Below are positions 49,571-58,372 of a stretch of DNA of 64,000 nt, one piece after another. This DNA comes from Bacteroidaceae bacterium (GTDB lineage: Bacteria > Bacteroidota > Bacteroidia > Bacteroidales > Bacteroidaceae). Location of the stretch: assembly GCA_017524545.1 (NCBI GenBank), contig JAFXVN010000074.1, positions 43,588 through 107,587 on the forward strand, written 5' to 3'. Position 1 is the first letter of the stretch; each line of letters opens with the position of its first letter. The translations under genes were made by a program, and so were the position numbers. Under the pieces are notes generated by a model. The model saw only the letters and a program-made list of their open reading frames with translations. It ran no database searches and was not told where the DNA came from.

Positions 49571-50760
49571 TTATTCATGTTTTTGGCAATCAGCCGTTTG
49601 ATTGTTTCCACGCTGGCTCCTGTCGTCAGTCCGTCCCTGGGCGTGTTCATGCAATAGTCAATGAGGCGGTCAAGGGAGCTGACAGCCACATGGAGGCGGG
49701 TGTCGGCGGTGGCGTAATAGATGAGGACGCGGCCGTCGTCGTCGAGAATCCAGCCGTTGGAGAAGGCCACGTTCATCACGTCGCCCACATATTCCTTCCC
49801 TTCGGGCACTAGGAACCAGCCGCCCGGTTGTGCCGTGACGCGCGTGGGGTCGTCGAGGGCTGTCATATACATATACAACACGTAGCGCAGGCCGTCGGCT
49901 GTGCCGCGCACGCCATGAGCCAGATGCAGCCAGCCCCTTTGCGTCTTCAGCGGTGCTGGTCCTTCTCCGTTCTTCACCTCTTGGATGGTGTGGTAGTGGC
50001 GCGGGTTGATGATGATTTCCTCCCTGACCTCTGCATGAGTGATGTCTTCCACCAAAGCCCAACCGATACCTCCGCCGCTGCCGGTGTCGATGAATCCGTC
50101 CTGCGGGCGGGTGTAGAAGGCATACCATTCGCCATTTACACATTTTCCATTTACTATTTTTGTACGGATGAACTCGGGATGAAGCACGACATTTCGTTGC
50201 TGGCTGCGGCTTTTGAGGTCGGGCAGACGTTCCCATTTGACGAGGTCTTTCGTGCGTGCGATGGCGGCAGTGGCGGTGGCAGCACTGAGGTTGCCAGGCT
50301 GTGAGTCATCGTGACGCTCGGCACAGAACACGCCATAAATCCAGCCGTCCTCATGCTGCGTCAGGCGCATATCATAGACGTTGGTGGCGGGGATGAGGTC
50401 TTCGGGCATCGTGATGGGTTCGTCCCAAAAGCGGAAGTTGTCGATGCCATTGGGACTCTCGGCCACGGCAAAGAAGCTCTTGCGGTCAGCACCCTCTACA
50501 CGGCACACCAGCAGGTAGCGCCCATCCAGCTTGATGGCACCTGCATTCAGCACGGCATTCATCATGATGCGCTGCATCAGATAAGGGTTGTCCTTTTCCG
50601 AGAAATCATAACGCCACTCCAAAGGCGTATGCTCGGCTGTCAGTATGGGATGTCGATAGCGTTCGTAGATACCGTTTCCCCACTCCTCGGGTTCATTCTT
50701 CATTGCAAGCAACGCTTCGTGCCGTTCAATCAGCTGCTGCTTTCGTAGTTCGTAGTTCAT
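49564..50760 (-). CDS. GH130 4-O-beta-mannosyl-glucose phosphorylase
   Basis: A 398-residue GH130 subfamily-1 phosphorylase, expected to split mannosyl-1,4-glucose with phosphate into mannose-1-phosphate and glucose in the cytoplasm. Typical parts: [87 protein letters not shown] and [30 protein letters not shown]. Thirteen residues after HPEF (about [13 protein letters not shown]) are encoded by heptamer-like repeats. The first residues MNYEL also come from repeats. Part of the mannan operon, overlapping the symporter gene. Confidence 0.93.
   Translation of the reverse strand: MNYELRKQQLIERHEALLAMKNEPEEWGNGIYERYRHPILTAEHTPLEWRYDFSEKDNPYLMQRIMMNAVLNAGAIKLDGRYLLVCRVEGADRKSFFAVAESPNGIDNFRFWDEPITMPEDLIPATNVYDMRLTQHEDGWIYGVFCAERHDDSQPGNLSAATATAAIARTKDLVKWERLPDLKSRSQQRNVVLHPEFIRTKIVNGKCVNGEWYAFYTRPQDGFIDTGSGGGIGWALVEDITHAEVREEIIINPRHYHTIQEVKNGEGPAPLKTQRGWLHLAHGVRGTADGLRYVLYMYMTALDDPTRVTAQPGGWFLVPEGKEYVGDVMNVAFSNGWILDDDGRVLIYYATADTRLHVAVSSLDRLIDYCMNTPRDGLTTGASVETIKRLIAKNMNKW
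50138..50161. repeat. Heptamer-like repeats inside the GH130 gene
   Basis: CATTTAC/CATTTTC units in tandem, encoding [10 protein letters not shown] close to the conserved HPEF and TRPQDGF segments. Confidence 0.6.
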
Positions 50761-50785
50761 AGTTCAATATTCAATTTTCAATGAA
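50741..50785. repeat. Heptamer repeats at the GH36-GH130 junction
   Basis: TTCGTAG/TTCATAG/TTCAATA units span the GH130 start and the GH36 stop. Confidence 0.7.
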
Positions 50786-52954
50786 AAACACTCGGCTGGC
50801 ATATTCTTCGCGGAGGGGAATTTCGAGGCCAACCTCCATGAGGAAGCGACCGGTAAACCGTTTGCCTGAGAGCGAACAGGGTTTCTGGCCTACGCGGACG
50901 TTCTTTTCCGTCAGGGTGTATGTGGCATCGGGATTAAGTCCGGCCAATCGGATGCGAGGAAGCGGCTGGTCGTAGTAGTTGTCAATCTTATATACAAAAA
51001 GAACACTTTGGCGGCAGGCATCATCAACATACATCAACGAGGAAACGCCCTTGCGGTCATAAGGTGAGATGAGACGATAAAGGCCAGCCGTCTGCACGAC
51101 CGGGCGAAGCTGTTTGTAGTCGGTCATACAGGTGGATGTCTGCTGACGCTCCTCGTCGGTCATATCCTTGGGTTGCAGCTCGATACCCAGACGCCCGGAC
51201 ATGGCAACATCGCAGCGGAACTTGATGGGAATGACCCTGCCGCCTGTGTTCCAATACGGGCAATGATTGATGTGACAAGCCATTGCATTTGCAGGGAAGA
51301 ACATCGACGTTCCCCATTGGATATAGACGCGCTGCAAGGCATCGGTGTTGTCTGAAGTCCAGAACTCGTCGAAATAGGGCAGCAGACCGTAGTTGGCGCG
51401 TCCGCCACCCGAGGCACAATCCTGAATCACGATGTCGGGATATTTGGCGCGGATGCGCTGCAACGTCTTGAGCAAACCGAGGTGGTAATCGACGTAGAGG
51501 TTCTGCTGACGGTCCTTGGGCAGATAGAGCGAGCCGAAGTTCTGGATGGAGGCATTGGCATCCCACTTGATGTATGCTATTTCAGGATTTTGAGTGAGCA
51601 GGTCATCTACAATCTTGAACACGAAGTCCTGCACCTCGGGATTGGTCATGTCGAGCACCAACTGCGTGCCGCCGCGTCCCAGTTTCAGCTCGCGTCCCTT
51701 TGTCTGTAAAACCCATTCGGGATGCTGCTCGAAGAGTTCACTTTTGGTGTTCACCATCTCCGGCTCTATCCAAATGCCGAACTTGATGCCCCGTTCACGG
51801 GCGGCTTTTGTCAGTACACCGAGTCCACCGGGCAGCTTGTTCTTATCTACTACCCAGTCGCCCAGGCTGGAGGTGTCGTCCTTGCGGGGATATTTGTCGC
51901 CAAACCATCCGTCATCCATCACGAAGAGTTCACCGCCGAACCTGCTGATATCGTCCATCATGGCAATCATGCGGGCCTCGTCGATGTCAAAATAGAGGCC
52001 TTCCCACGAGTTGAGCAGGATGTCGCCCGTCTTCATCCCCCTGTGCAGCATTCCCTCGGTGCGTGCCCAGCGGTGGAAATTACGACTGGCACCACTCAAA
52101 CCTTCATTAGAGAAGGTGAGGGCAAGATGCGGTGTCTCGAACTTTTGCTTCGGGTCGAGGATGTATTCGCTGGATTGGGGGTCGATGCCAGCATAGAAGT
52201 GGTGCTCCTTATGTGAGATGGTATTGAAGCGGAGTTCAAAGTTCCCGCTCCAGCATAAGGCAGCACCTATGACGCGGCCACTATTCTCCTGCGGCCTTCC
52301 GTCGAGGGAGACCATAACCTCGGGCGCATCAAGATGGGCGTTTCGCGTTCCGTCGGTATTGCGAATGGTTTTCACGCCGCCGGTCAGCGGTTCTGATGTC
52401 GGTTCTGTCTCTGCTGCCCAGTTGCCGTGCATGTGGGTAATCCATACATCCCCTTGGCGCAAGACCAAATGCCCCGAATCGTAACGCTTCAAGGTGATGG
52501 CCTTCTTTTCCGCGTTCTCTATTTCCGTCCATGTCTCGATGATATCCACACGATTGTATGCCTTGTAGAACACCCTAACCCTGACGGGTTGCAATTTGTC
52601 CTGCATCGTGAAGATGTGAGTCTTTGAAGCAGGCTCTGCCTTCACCTCATAATCCTCCACTCTCAACTCCAGATTCAAATCCCCGTCGGCATGAAGCACC
52701 TGCAGGGCTGGCAGCTGTACCATATCCACCGTACCAAAGGCAGGCAAAGCAGACGAGTTGAGGTCGGCACCAGCATCGCGCAGCTCTTGCAAACTGGTAA
52801 CACGCGGGCCATAGTAGGCCATACGGAGGTCTTGCCCCTCTCGGGCGTGCAGAACGAGCACGGTGTTCGGAGTCTCTATGCTCACATCGCCACTCCATGC
52901 AGCAGCGCTCAATGTCCCCAAAAATGGGAGCAGAAGCAGAATAAACCTTTTCAT
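50771..52954 (-). CDS. GH36 alpha-galactosidase, exported
   Basis: A 727-residue retaining alpha-galactosidase that should strip galactose side chains from galactomannan. Signal peptide MKRFILLLLPFLGTLSAAAW. The N-terminal beta-supersandwich is followed by the barrel: NSWEGLYFDIDE, ELFVMDDGWFGDKYPRKDD, FGIWIEPEMVN, the nucleophile Asp465 in AYIKWDANAS, and the acid/base Asp535 in EFWTSDNTDALQR. GASGGGR-type CASGGGRANYGLLPYFDE is also present. It follows the GH59-GH26 gene by 26 bases and precedes GH130 by 10. Confidence 0.95.
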   Translation of the reverse strand: MKRFILLLLPFLGTLSAAAWSGDVSIETPNTVLVLHAREGQDLRMAYYGPRVTSLQELRDAGADLNSSALPAFGTVDMVQLPALQVLHADGDLNLELRVEDYEVKAEPASKTHIFTMQDKLQPVRVRVFYKAYNRVDIIETWTEIENAEKKAITLKRYDSGHLVLRQGDVWITHMHGNWAAETEPTSEPLTGGVKTIRNTDGTRNAHLDAPEVMVSLDGRPQENSGRVIGAALCWSGNFELRFNTISHKEHHFYAGIDPQSSEYILDPKQKFETPHLALTFSNEGLSGASRNFHRWARTEGMLHRGMKTGDILLNSWEGLYFDIDEARMIAMMDDISRFGGELFVMDDGWFGDKYPRKDDTSSLGDWVVDKNKLPGGLGVLTKAARERGIKFGIWIEPEMVNTKSELFEQHPEWVLQTKGRELKLGRGGTQLVLDMTNPEVQDFVFKIVDDLLTQNPEIAYIKWDANASIQNFGSLYLPKDRQQNLYVDYHLGLLKTLQRIRAKYPDIVIQDCASGGGRANYGLLPYFDEFWTSDNTDALQRVYIQWGTSMFFPANAMACHINHCPYWNTGGRVIPIKFRCDVAMSGRLGIELQPKDMTDEERQQTSTCMTDYKQLRPVVQTAGLYRLISPYDRKGVSSLMYVDDACRQSVLFVYKIDNYYDQPLPRIRLAGLNPDATYTLTEKNVRVGQKPCSLSGKRFTGRFLMEVGLEIPLREEYASRVFFIEN

Positions 52955-52980
52955 ATTTTAGTAAATTGCAAATGGTAAAT

Positions 52981-55900
52981 TTATTTGGTGTCTTTAAGCA
53001 TGAGAATCCTCCCATCCTCGACCATCTTGCGGAAGTCGGGAGCATCTTTGGTCGATGGTGCCGGGGCAAAGTAATGCTTTTCGTTGAAGTTGCGCCAGAC
53101 AAGGAAATAGCTGAGAGGATATTTCTCAATTTGTGGTTTCAGTACACGTGTCCACCACGTCGGGTCGGGAATACTCTGATAGCCACATTCCGTGAGGGCG
53201 ACAAGGCGACCCGATTTCTTGGCGAACTCGCAGAGCATGGTGAGGTCTTTATTGAGCGTACTGATGAAGGCACTCTCGTCACTGGACTGCTGATAGGCAT
53301 CAAGGCCGATGATGTCCACGCGGTCGTCGCCTGGATAGGAATCCATGTCATCGTCTTTCATACCGAAGTTGGGGCTCCAGCTCCATACGATGTTCGTCAA
53401 GCCGTCGGCCAGCAGTTTATCTTGTAGGCAGTTCCACAGCGCTTTGTATTCCTGGGCGGTGCAAAGTCCCTTGCCCCACCAGAACCAACCGCCGCTGTTT
53501 TCGTGCCAGGGACGGAAAATGACGGGTACAGGCTGGCCGTGCTCATCTTTCAGCGAGCGGAGGAAGTTGGAGAGGCGCTGCATCCACTGTTGGAACTTCT
53601 CATGCTGGCTGCCGCCTGGGAGGATGCTGCGGACGGTGTTGGCATTCTTGTTGTCCCACGCCGTGCCACCCGTTAGTGGATTGCGGGGATGCCACGAGAT
53701 AGTGGCGATACCGCCGCGAAGCACATGTGCCAGCAACTCTTCCCTCATGCGGTCGAAGGGAACACTGTCCAGACTTTTGGCATCGCCCATCTCAATACCC
53801 CCAAGCTCGAAGCCCATCACGGCGGGGTAGTCGCCACAGACGGCAAGCACATCCGAGCGGCCACGGTCCCATTGCCAGCCAAGGCCATAGAACGGGTCGT
53901 CCTGATGACCAAACATAATGCCACGTGTACTGAGGTCTTTCAGGCGCTGCAGCAAGACCTCTTTGCCATTCGAGTTTGCAGGGTAAAGCGGCTGGATTGC
54001 AGGAATTACAGTCTGCGTAGCCTGATTACGACCGAGAGGCGTAATCTTAAGATTGTCGAAATATGGAGTAGAGACGCGGCGCTCTTTCAAAGGAGCTATC
54101 AAGCCTGCCATACCCTTGCCGTAGTGATCTGATGTGGCCTTCACCACTTCGACTCCATCGACGTAGCCCGAGATGCGGTCGCCCTCGAAGCGCAGCTTGA
54201 GGTTATGCCATTCGAGGGCAGAGATATTGCTAAGCACAGCCTCGTCCAGCGTGTATTCTCCGCCAATCTCCACGTCCTTTCGGGCGAGGATGATGGCTTG
54301 CTGTTCCTTGTCGCCAATGAGTTCCTTCTTGTCGAGCTTTCCACGGGTGAGGATGAGCGTTATCTTCCCTTTGTCGTCCATCTTCAGATAGTAACCTTTG
54401 GCCCAGATGCCATAGCCAGAACCCACATCACAGAGGCGACCCATTACGCCAGCCTCATCGCCAGGATTGAGATACACGTCGGCACTGACTTCGTAGTCCT
54501 GCCAGTCTGCATCGCCCAGGATGGTGTAGTGATGCCATTCTGGTGCCCAGCTAAGGGTGTGAGAACCGACTACCTGCTGGATGCAGGTATTATCATTGAA
54601 CATTGGTGCATTAACCAGTTCGAAGCATCCTATCAGGTCTGCCAGATAGTGAGGCAGGTAGCCCCACTCGGAGGGATTCTTGTACTGCTCGAAGTCGTCC
54701 TCGTAGGGGATGGGGAAGGGTAGGGAGGCTGGGATATTGTCAAACGTCCCTTTTTGCTGCCCTGTTGTCGTGGAAAGGGAATAGACTGCGTTTGGTTTCA
54801 AAGTGATGGAGAAACTACGGTTCTTGGGAGTGATGTCCTTCAAGCGCACGAATTGTTGCAGCGAGTCGCTATACCATACACAGAGCTTACCTGTGGCAAG
54901 TCCGTCGGTCACCTCTATCTTAATCTTCTGTGCTTTCTTCGCTCCTTTCGTCTCAGCGATGATGCTGTAGTCGCCCGTCTGTGGGTCGCGCATCGTCACC
55001 ATAGAACCACCGGAAGGCAAATTCAGACAACCATCGTCGATGTAACGCCATCCCACACGGGTGAACTGGCCGTAGTGGGCATAGCCCCAAAGCGCTTCGC
55101 GAACGTGGTAGTGCCCGCTCCACGGTTCCTGAGCAAGGAGCATCGGTGGTTCCTTGCTATAAGGTTCCAGCGGATATGTAGCACCGATATCGTACCAGTT
55201 GACGACCTTGGTTGCGCCGCTGATGATGTAGTTTTGGTTGAAGCAGTGGACGATACTGATGAGGCAATCAAAGCCAGGCAGATACACGTGGTCCTCGCTG
55301 TTCCAAATGGGCTTGCCCATATCTTCTGCCATCTTGCGTTCTTCGGAAGTCAATTGTATCTCGCTGAACGTATGGGCGCAAATGGCATCAAGGGCATCAC
55401 GCAGTTCTTGGTCTTCCTGCATCCGCTTCAGAAACTCCATCTTCTTTTTGCCCCAGTTGCCGAAACCATGTAGCTTCACGTCTCGGAAACCGCGTTCGTT
55501 CATGGCTCTGCGCAGATGCTTGGCAAAGTCGGCGTTCCATCCCTTCTCGTTGTGGCAGCCCAAAGCATCCAGTTCCAGACCGTGCACCTCACGCAATCCC
55601 TGAAGCCAATCCACGTAGTAATCCACCATATTGTCTGACCAGTAATTGCCCACCCAGGCAGGGGCACTCCACGAAGTAGCGTCGAGGGCAAGAGCCGGAT
55701 TGCGCCGTTTCGCCTCCTGTATCACCCACCACATATAGCCGCGCAGGTAGTTGTGGTCGCCCTGATAGTGGCTATGGGAGGGCATCGAACCCTGCGTACT
55801 GTTGCCGTCACCCGGCACTTCGACGAGCATTGTGCTGACGCTGGCCCCAAACATAGGCTTATAGACCATGTCCATGATCTGTGAGCGCTGAGGCTCAGGA

Positions 55901-56061
55901 TAATCCTTCAATAATACAGAAGTGGCGCCGCCACCATTCACAGCTCCAATGCCGTCGAATTGCTTGCCTTTGGCGTTGCTGCTCAACTGAATGGTCTGTG
56001 CCTTAGCACTACCAAATAATAGGCTCAATACTGCTCCAATAAGTAGATGTCTTCTTGTCAT
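52981..56061 (-). CDS. GH59-GH26 fusion enzyme, exported
   Basis: A 1026-residue protein (signal MTRRHLLIGAVLSLLFGSAKA with a twin-arginine-like RR) that joins two glycosidase families. The N-terminal half matches GH59, the galactocerebrosidase family: FDGIGAVNGGGATSVLLKDY, FGASVSTMLVEVPGDG, SHYQGDHNYLRGYMWWVIQE, the proton donor Glu172 in LGCHNEKGWNADFAK, the nucleophile Glu256 in PIWNSEDHVY, and AQEPWSGHYHV. A beta-sandwich/lectin-like stretch follows (about 470-660). The C-terminal ~330 residues are GH26: GIMFGHQDDPFYG, Glu854 in RPWHENSGGWFWWG (acid/base) and Glu958 in LTECGY (nucleophile). ATG 56061 overlaps the stop of the GH26 gene upstream, so translation is coupled. Confidence 0.9.
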   Translation of the reverse strand: MTRRHLLIGAVLSLLFGSAKAQTIQLSSNAKGKQFDGIGAVNGGGATSVLLKDYPEPQRSQIMDMVYKPMFGASVSTMLVEVPGDGNSTQGSMPSHSHYQGDHNYLRGYMWWVIQEAKRRNPALALDATSWSAPAWVGNYWSDNMVDYYVDWLQGLREVHGLELDALGCHNEKGWNADFAKHLRRAMNERGFRDVKLHGFGNWGKKKMEFLKRMQEDQELRDALDAICAHTFSEIQLTSEERKMAEDMGKPIWNSEDHVYLPGFDCLISIVHCFNQNYIISGATKVVNWYDIGATYPLEPYSKEPPMLLAQEPWSGHYHVREALWGYAHYGQFTRVGWRYIDDGCLNLPSGGSMVTMRDPQTGDYSIIAETKGAKKAQKIKIEVTDGLATGKLCVWYSDSLQQFVRLKDITPKNRSFSITLKPNAVYSLSTTTGQQKGTFDNIPASLPFPIPYEDDFEQYKNPSEWGYLPHYLADLIGCFELVNAPMFNDNTCIQQVVGSHTLSWAPEWHHYTILGDADWQDYEVSADVYLNPGDEAGVMGRLCDVGSGYGIWAKGYYLKMDDKGKITLILTRGKLDKKELIGDKEQQAIILARKDVEIGGEYTLDEAVLSNISALEWHNLKLRFEGDRISGYVDGVEVVKATSDHYGKGMAGLIAPLKERRVSTPYFDNLKITPLGRNQATQTVIPAIQPLYPANSNGKEVLLQRLKDLSTRGIMFGHQDDPFYGLGWQWDRGRSDVLAVCGDYPAVMGFELGGIEMGDAKSLDSVPFDRMREELLAHVLRGGIATISWHPRNPLTGGTAWDNKNANTVRSILPGGSQHEKFQQWMQRLSNFLRSLKDEHGQPVPVIFRPWHENSGGWFWWGKGLCTAQEYKALWNCLQDKLLADGLTNIVWSWSPNFGMKDDDMDSYPGDDRVDIIGLDAYQQSSDESAFISTLNKDLTMLCEFAKKSGRLVALTECGYQSIPDPTWWTRVLKPQIEKYPLSYFLVWRNFNEKHYFAPAPSTKDAPDFRKMVEDGRILMLKDTK

Positions 56062-57239
56062 TTCCTTATATACTTCTTTCCATTCTTGATATAGATTCCA
56101 TGTCGGCCTTCCGTCCACGGGCATCCAAAGAGGTCAAAGCTGCCAGATGGCGCGGATGTTTGCTCTGCCCGGACAGCATTCATGCTTGTTTGCAATTCCT
56201 GTTTGAAGTCCTCGCGCGAGAGGACATAGTCGTTGGAGAAAGCCTCCGTCCACCAGGCGGCATCACAGTTGCTGTGGTCGGTACTTTGGAAGTCTTCGCT
56301 ATTGGGGTCTTTCGTGCGGTCGTAGTCGTACCAGGGAACGAAGTAGAGCCATTTGCTGCCTGCCTGCCACTGCTTGCTGATGGTCGGCACGCTGCCGCAC
56401 TCCGTGAGTGCCACCAGCTTGTCAGGAGAGGAATTCTTAAGAAATTTGTAGCAGCTGCGATAGATAGTCGAGGCGTTGCTCTTGTTATAGACATCGATGC
56501 TGACGATATCCACATACTCGTCGCCAGGATACCACTTGTAGCCGTCGCTGTAGGGCTTGTTCCATGCAGCTGCTGTGGTCCACACCCAGATGAGGTTGTT
56601 GAGTCCTGCATCCTGAAAGCGCTGATACATCACGCGCCACAGCTCATTGCAAGCCTCTGCATCCATGCCCCACCAGAACCACTGGCCTCCCGCCTCGTGC
56701 AGGGGACGCCACAACACGGGAATCTTGCGCTGCTTGAGCAATTTCAGGTATGAGATAATCGTGTTCAAGTCCTTCATCATCAGCTTATACTCGTCGGACT
56801 CAGGTTCAAATATCTTTCGCACGTCGAAGCTTGTCTCTCCCGCCCCTGTCCCTGGGGTACAGGTATAGTCATTGCCGTCGTTCGTTGGCACGTTCCAGTG
56901 CCACATGATGGCCACGACACCTCCCTGACGGTGCCAGTTATAGACCTCCGTGACGTTCGTGTAGTCTATCCATCCTCCTTTTTTCGAGAAAGGATGGTGG
57001 ATGTAGTCGAAGCAGTTCAGCGCCGGCCATTTGCCCGTATGCTGATAGACCCACTTTGCCTCATTGATGTTCCAGTTGACGTTGGCCATCGTGCCGGAGA
57101 GCGTTTTCACGCCCTCAATGTCTTTCAGGCACCACAGCAGCGCCTCTGCCTCTTCTGACAGCTGGCGGGTTTCCTGTGCTGAAATGCCACTCACAAGGAA
57201 CAGCATCAGCAGGACATGCAAAAATCTTTGGCTTCGCAT
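56058..57239 (-). CDS. GH26 beta-mannanase, exported
   Basis: A 393-residue endo-beta-1,4-mannanase or mannobiosidase. Signal peptide MRSQRFLHVLLMLFLVSGISA, which fixes ATG 57239. GH26 motifs: GTMANVNWN, WPALNCFDYIHH, GGVVAIMWHWNVP, the acid/base Glu182 in RPLHEAGGQWFWWG and the nucleophile Glu280 in LVALTECGSVP. The C-terminus (GIYIKNGKKYIRK) resembles Bacteroidetes secretion tails. It is the first gene of the mannan operon; the next gene starts inside its stop codon. Together with the fused GH26 domain, the operon has two mannanase modules. Confidence 0.93.
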   Translation of the reverse strand: MRSQRFLHVLLMLFLVSGISAQETRQLSEEAEALLWCLKDIEGVKTLSGTMANVNWNINEAKWVYQHTGKWPALNCFDYIHHPFSKKGGWIDYTNVTEVYNWHRQGGVVAIMWHWNVPTNDGNDYTCTPGTGAGETSFDVRKIFEPESDEYKLMMKDLNTIISYLKLLKQRKIPVLWRPLHEAGGQWFWWGMDAEACNELWRVMYQRFQDAGLNNLIWVWTTAAAWNKPYSDGYKWYPGDEYVDIVSIDVYNKSNASTIYRSCYKFLKNSSPDKLVALTECGSVPTISKQWQAGSKWLYFVPWYDYDRTKDPNSEDFQSTDHSNCDAAWWTEAFSNDYVLSREDFKQELQTSMNAVRAEQTSAPSGSFDLFGCPWTEGRHGIYIKNGKKYIRK

Positions 57240-57275
57240 AGTTCTATGATGTTTGTGATAATCAAAAATGCACCG

Positions 57276-57283
57276 CAAAGATA
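57276..57283 (-). promoter_or_regulatory. Promoter -7 box of the mannan operon
   Basis: CAAAGATA on plus = TATCTTTG on minus, 36 bases before ATG 57239. No -33 TTTG at the usual place, which would suit a promoter that needs an activator such as the AraC protein beside it. Confidence 0.55.
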
Positions 57284-57338
57284 CGGACTATTAATAAGAG
57301 CGACTGACTCTTTCTTAACCATTGATGGCACAGCCCTT

Positions 57339-58241
57339 CTAAATGATGATTTTCTTCTTGTTGTAATTCTCGCGGAACTCAGTAGGGGTACATCCTTTAT
57401 GTTTGCGGAACAGGCGGTTGAAATTAGAGAGCGTATTGAATCCGCATTCATAGCAGATGCCCTGCACCGTGTCGGTTGAATCCACAAGTTGACGGGCTGC
57501 CATACCGATTCGCACATCCACGATGTAGTCAGACAATGTTCGTCCGGTACGTTTATGAAAAAAGCGAGAAAAAGCAACAGGTGTCATTCCTGTTAAATCC
57601 GCCAGCGTCTCTAAGCGCACATCCTCATGGAAATGACTGGAAATATACTCTTGAACTTTTGCTACGCGATGGCTCTCGCTGCGTGTTTCAATGCGGGCAA
57701 AAGAAGAACTGGATAGGGTTCGTGCGTCCTCGGAAAGTGACAGGTCATAGAGTAGTTCCAAAAAATCCAGCACGGCATGGAAACCGTGTTGTTGATGTGT
57801 CAGCGCATCCAATTGTCGGTTGACTTTCATGATCGTAGGCAATGAAAAGGCAAGACCGCACTGGGCACGCTCTATCATCTTGCGGATAGAGTGGAACTGG
57901 TTCTTATTAAGCAAACTCTCGGGCAGCACATCAGAGCTGAACTGTATTGTTATTTCGCGGACATTCGTACTTGTACACTTCCCCTGCTCCCATACATGTT
58001 CCAAGTTTGGACTGGTTATGAGCACCAGGTCGTAGTCGCTGATTTCTTCGCTATGGTCACCAACCGTACGCTGTACACCAGCGGCATTAGTTAGAAAGTT
58101 AAGTTCATACTCTGGGTGGCTGTGAATTGGGAAATCAAAGGACGACTTGTGTCGGTCTGCCAAGTAGAAGCAGTCGCTGTCGGACAGGGGTGTAATCTCT
58201 CGCATCACAGGTGTTGGTGATAAGTCTTGTAGCCTGTTCAT
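57339..58241 (-). CDS. AraC-family transcriptional regulator of the mannan locus
   Basis: A 300-residue regulator with an N-terminal cupin-type sensor (HSHPEYELNFL near residue 45) and a C-terminal double helix-turn-helix: LETLADLTGMTPVAFSRFFH and VQGICYECGFNTLSNFNRLF followed by KHKGCTPTEFR. The start ATG 58241 is just after a TAnnTTTG promoter; the longer frame overlaps the epimerase gene and is rejected. It stands between the epimerase and the GH26 operon, so control of these genes by mannan-derived sugars is likely. Confidence 0.9.
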   Translation of the reverse strand: MNRLQDLSPTPVMREITPLSDSDCFYLADRHKSSFDFPIHSHPEYELNFLTNAAGVQRTVGDHSEEISDYDLVLITSPNLEHVWEQGKCTSTNVREITIQFSSDVLPESLLNKNQFHSIRKMIERAQCGLAFSLPTIMKVNRQLDALTHQQHGFHAVLDFLELLYDLSLSEDARTLSSSSFARIETRSESHRVAKVQEYISSHFHEDVRLETLADLTGMTPVAFSRFFHKRTGRTLSDYIVDVRIGMAARQLVDSTDTVQGICYECGFNTLSNFNRLFRKHKGCTPTEFRENYNKKKIII

Positions 58242-58266
58242 ATCAATATAATATGGTTTCCACGGC

Positions 58267-58274
58267 CAAAGGTA
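58267..58274 (-). promoter_or_regulatory. Promoter -7 box of the AraC gene
   Basis: CAAAGGTA on plus = TACCTTTG on minus, 25 bases before the ATG at 58241. Confidence 0.6.
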
Positions 58275-58332
58275 ATACTTTTTAGAAAAACAGAGAAAGA
58301 AAATGAAAAGAAAGAAGAACAATAATAGAAAA

Positions 58333-58359
58333 GAGGTGCTTCCACGTACGAAGCGCCTC
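58333..58359 (-). terminator. Terminator after the epimerase gene
   Basis: GAGGTGCTTC (58333-58342) and GAAGCGCCTC (58350-58359) form a 10-base stem with a G-U pair and 7-base loop, followed on the minus strand by TTTTCT. It ends the epimerase transcript before the AraC promoter. Confidence 0.8.
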
Positions 58360-58372
58360 CTTTCTGTTCTGG

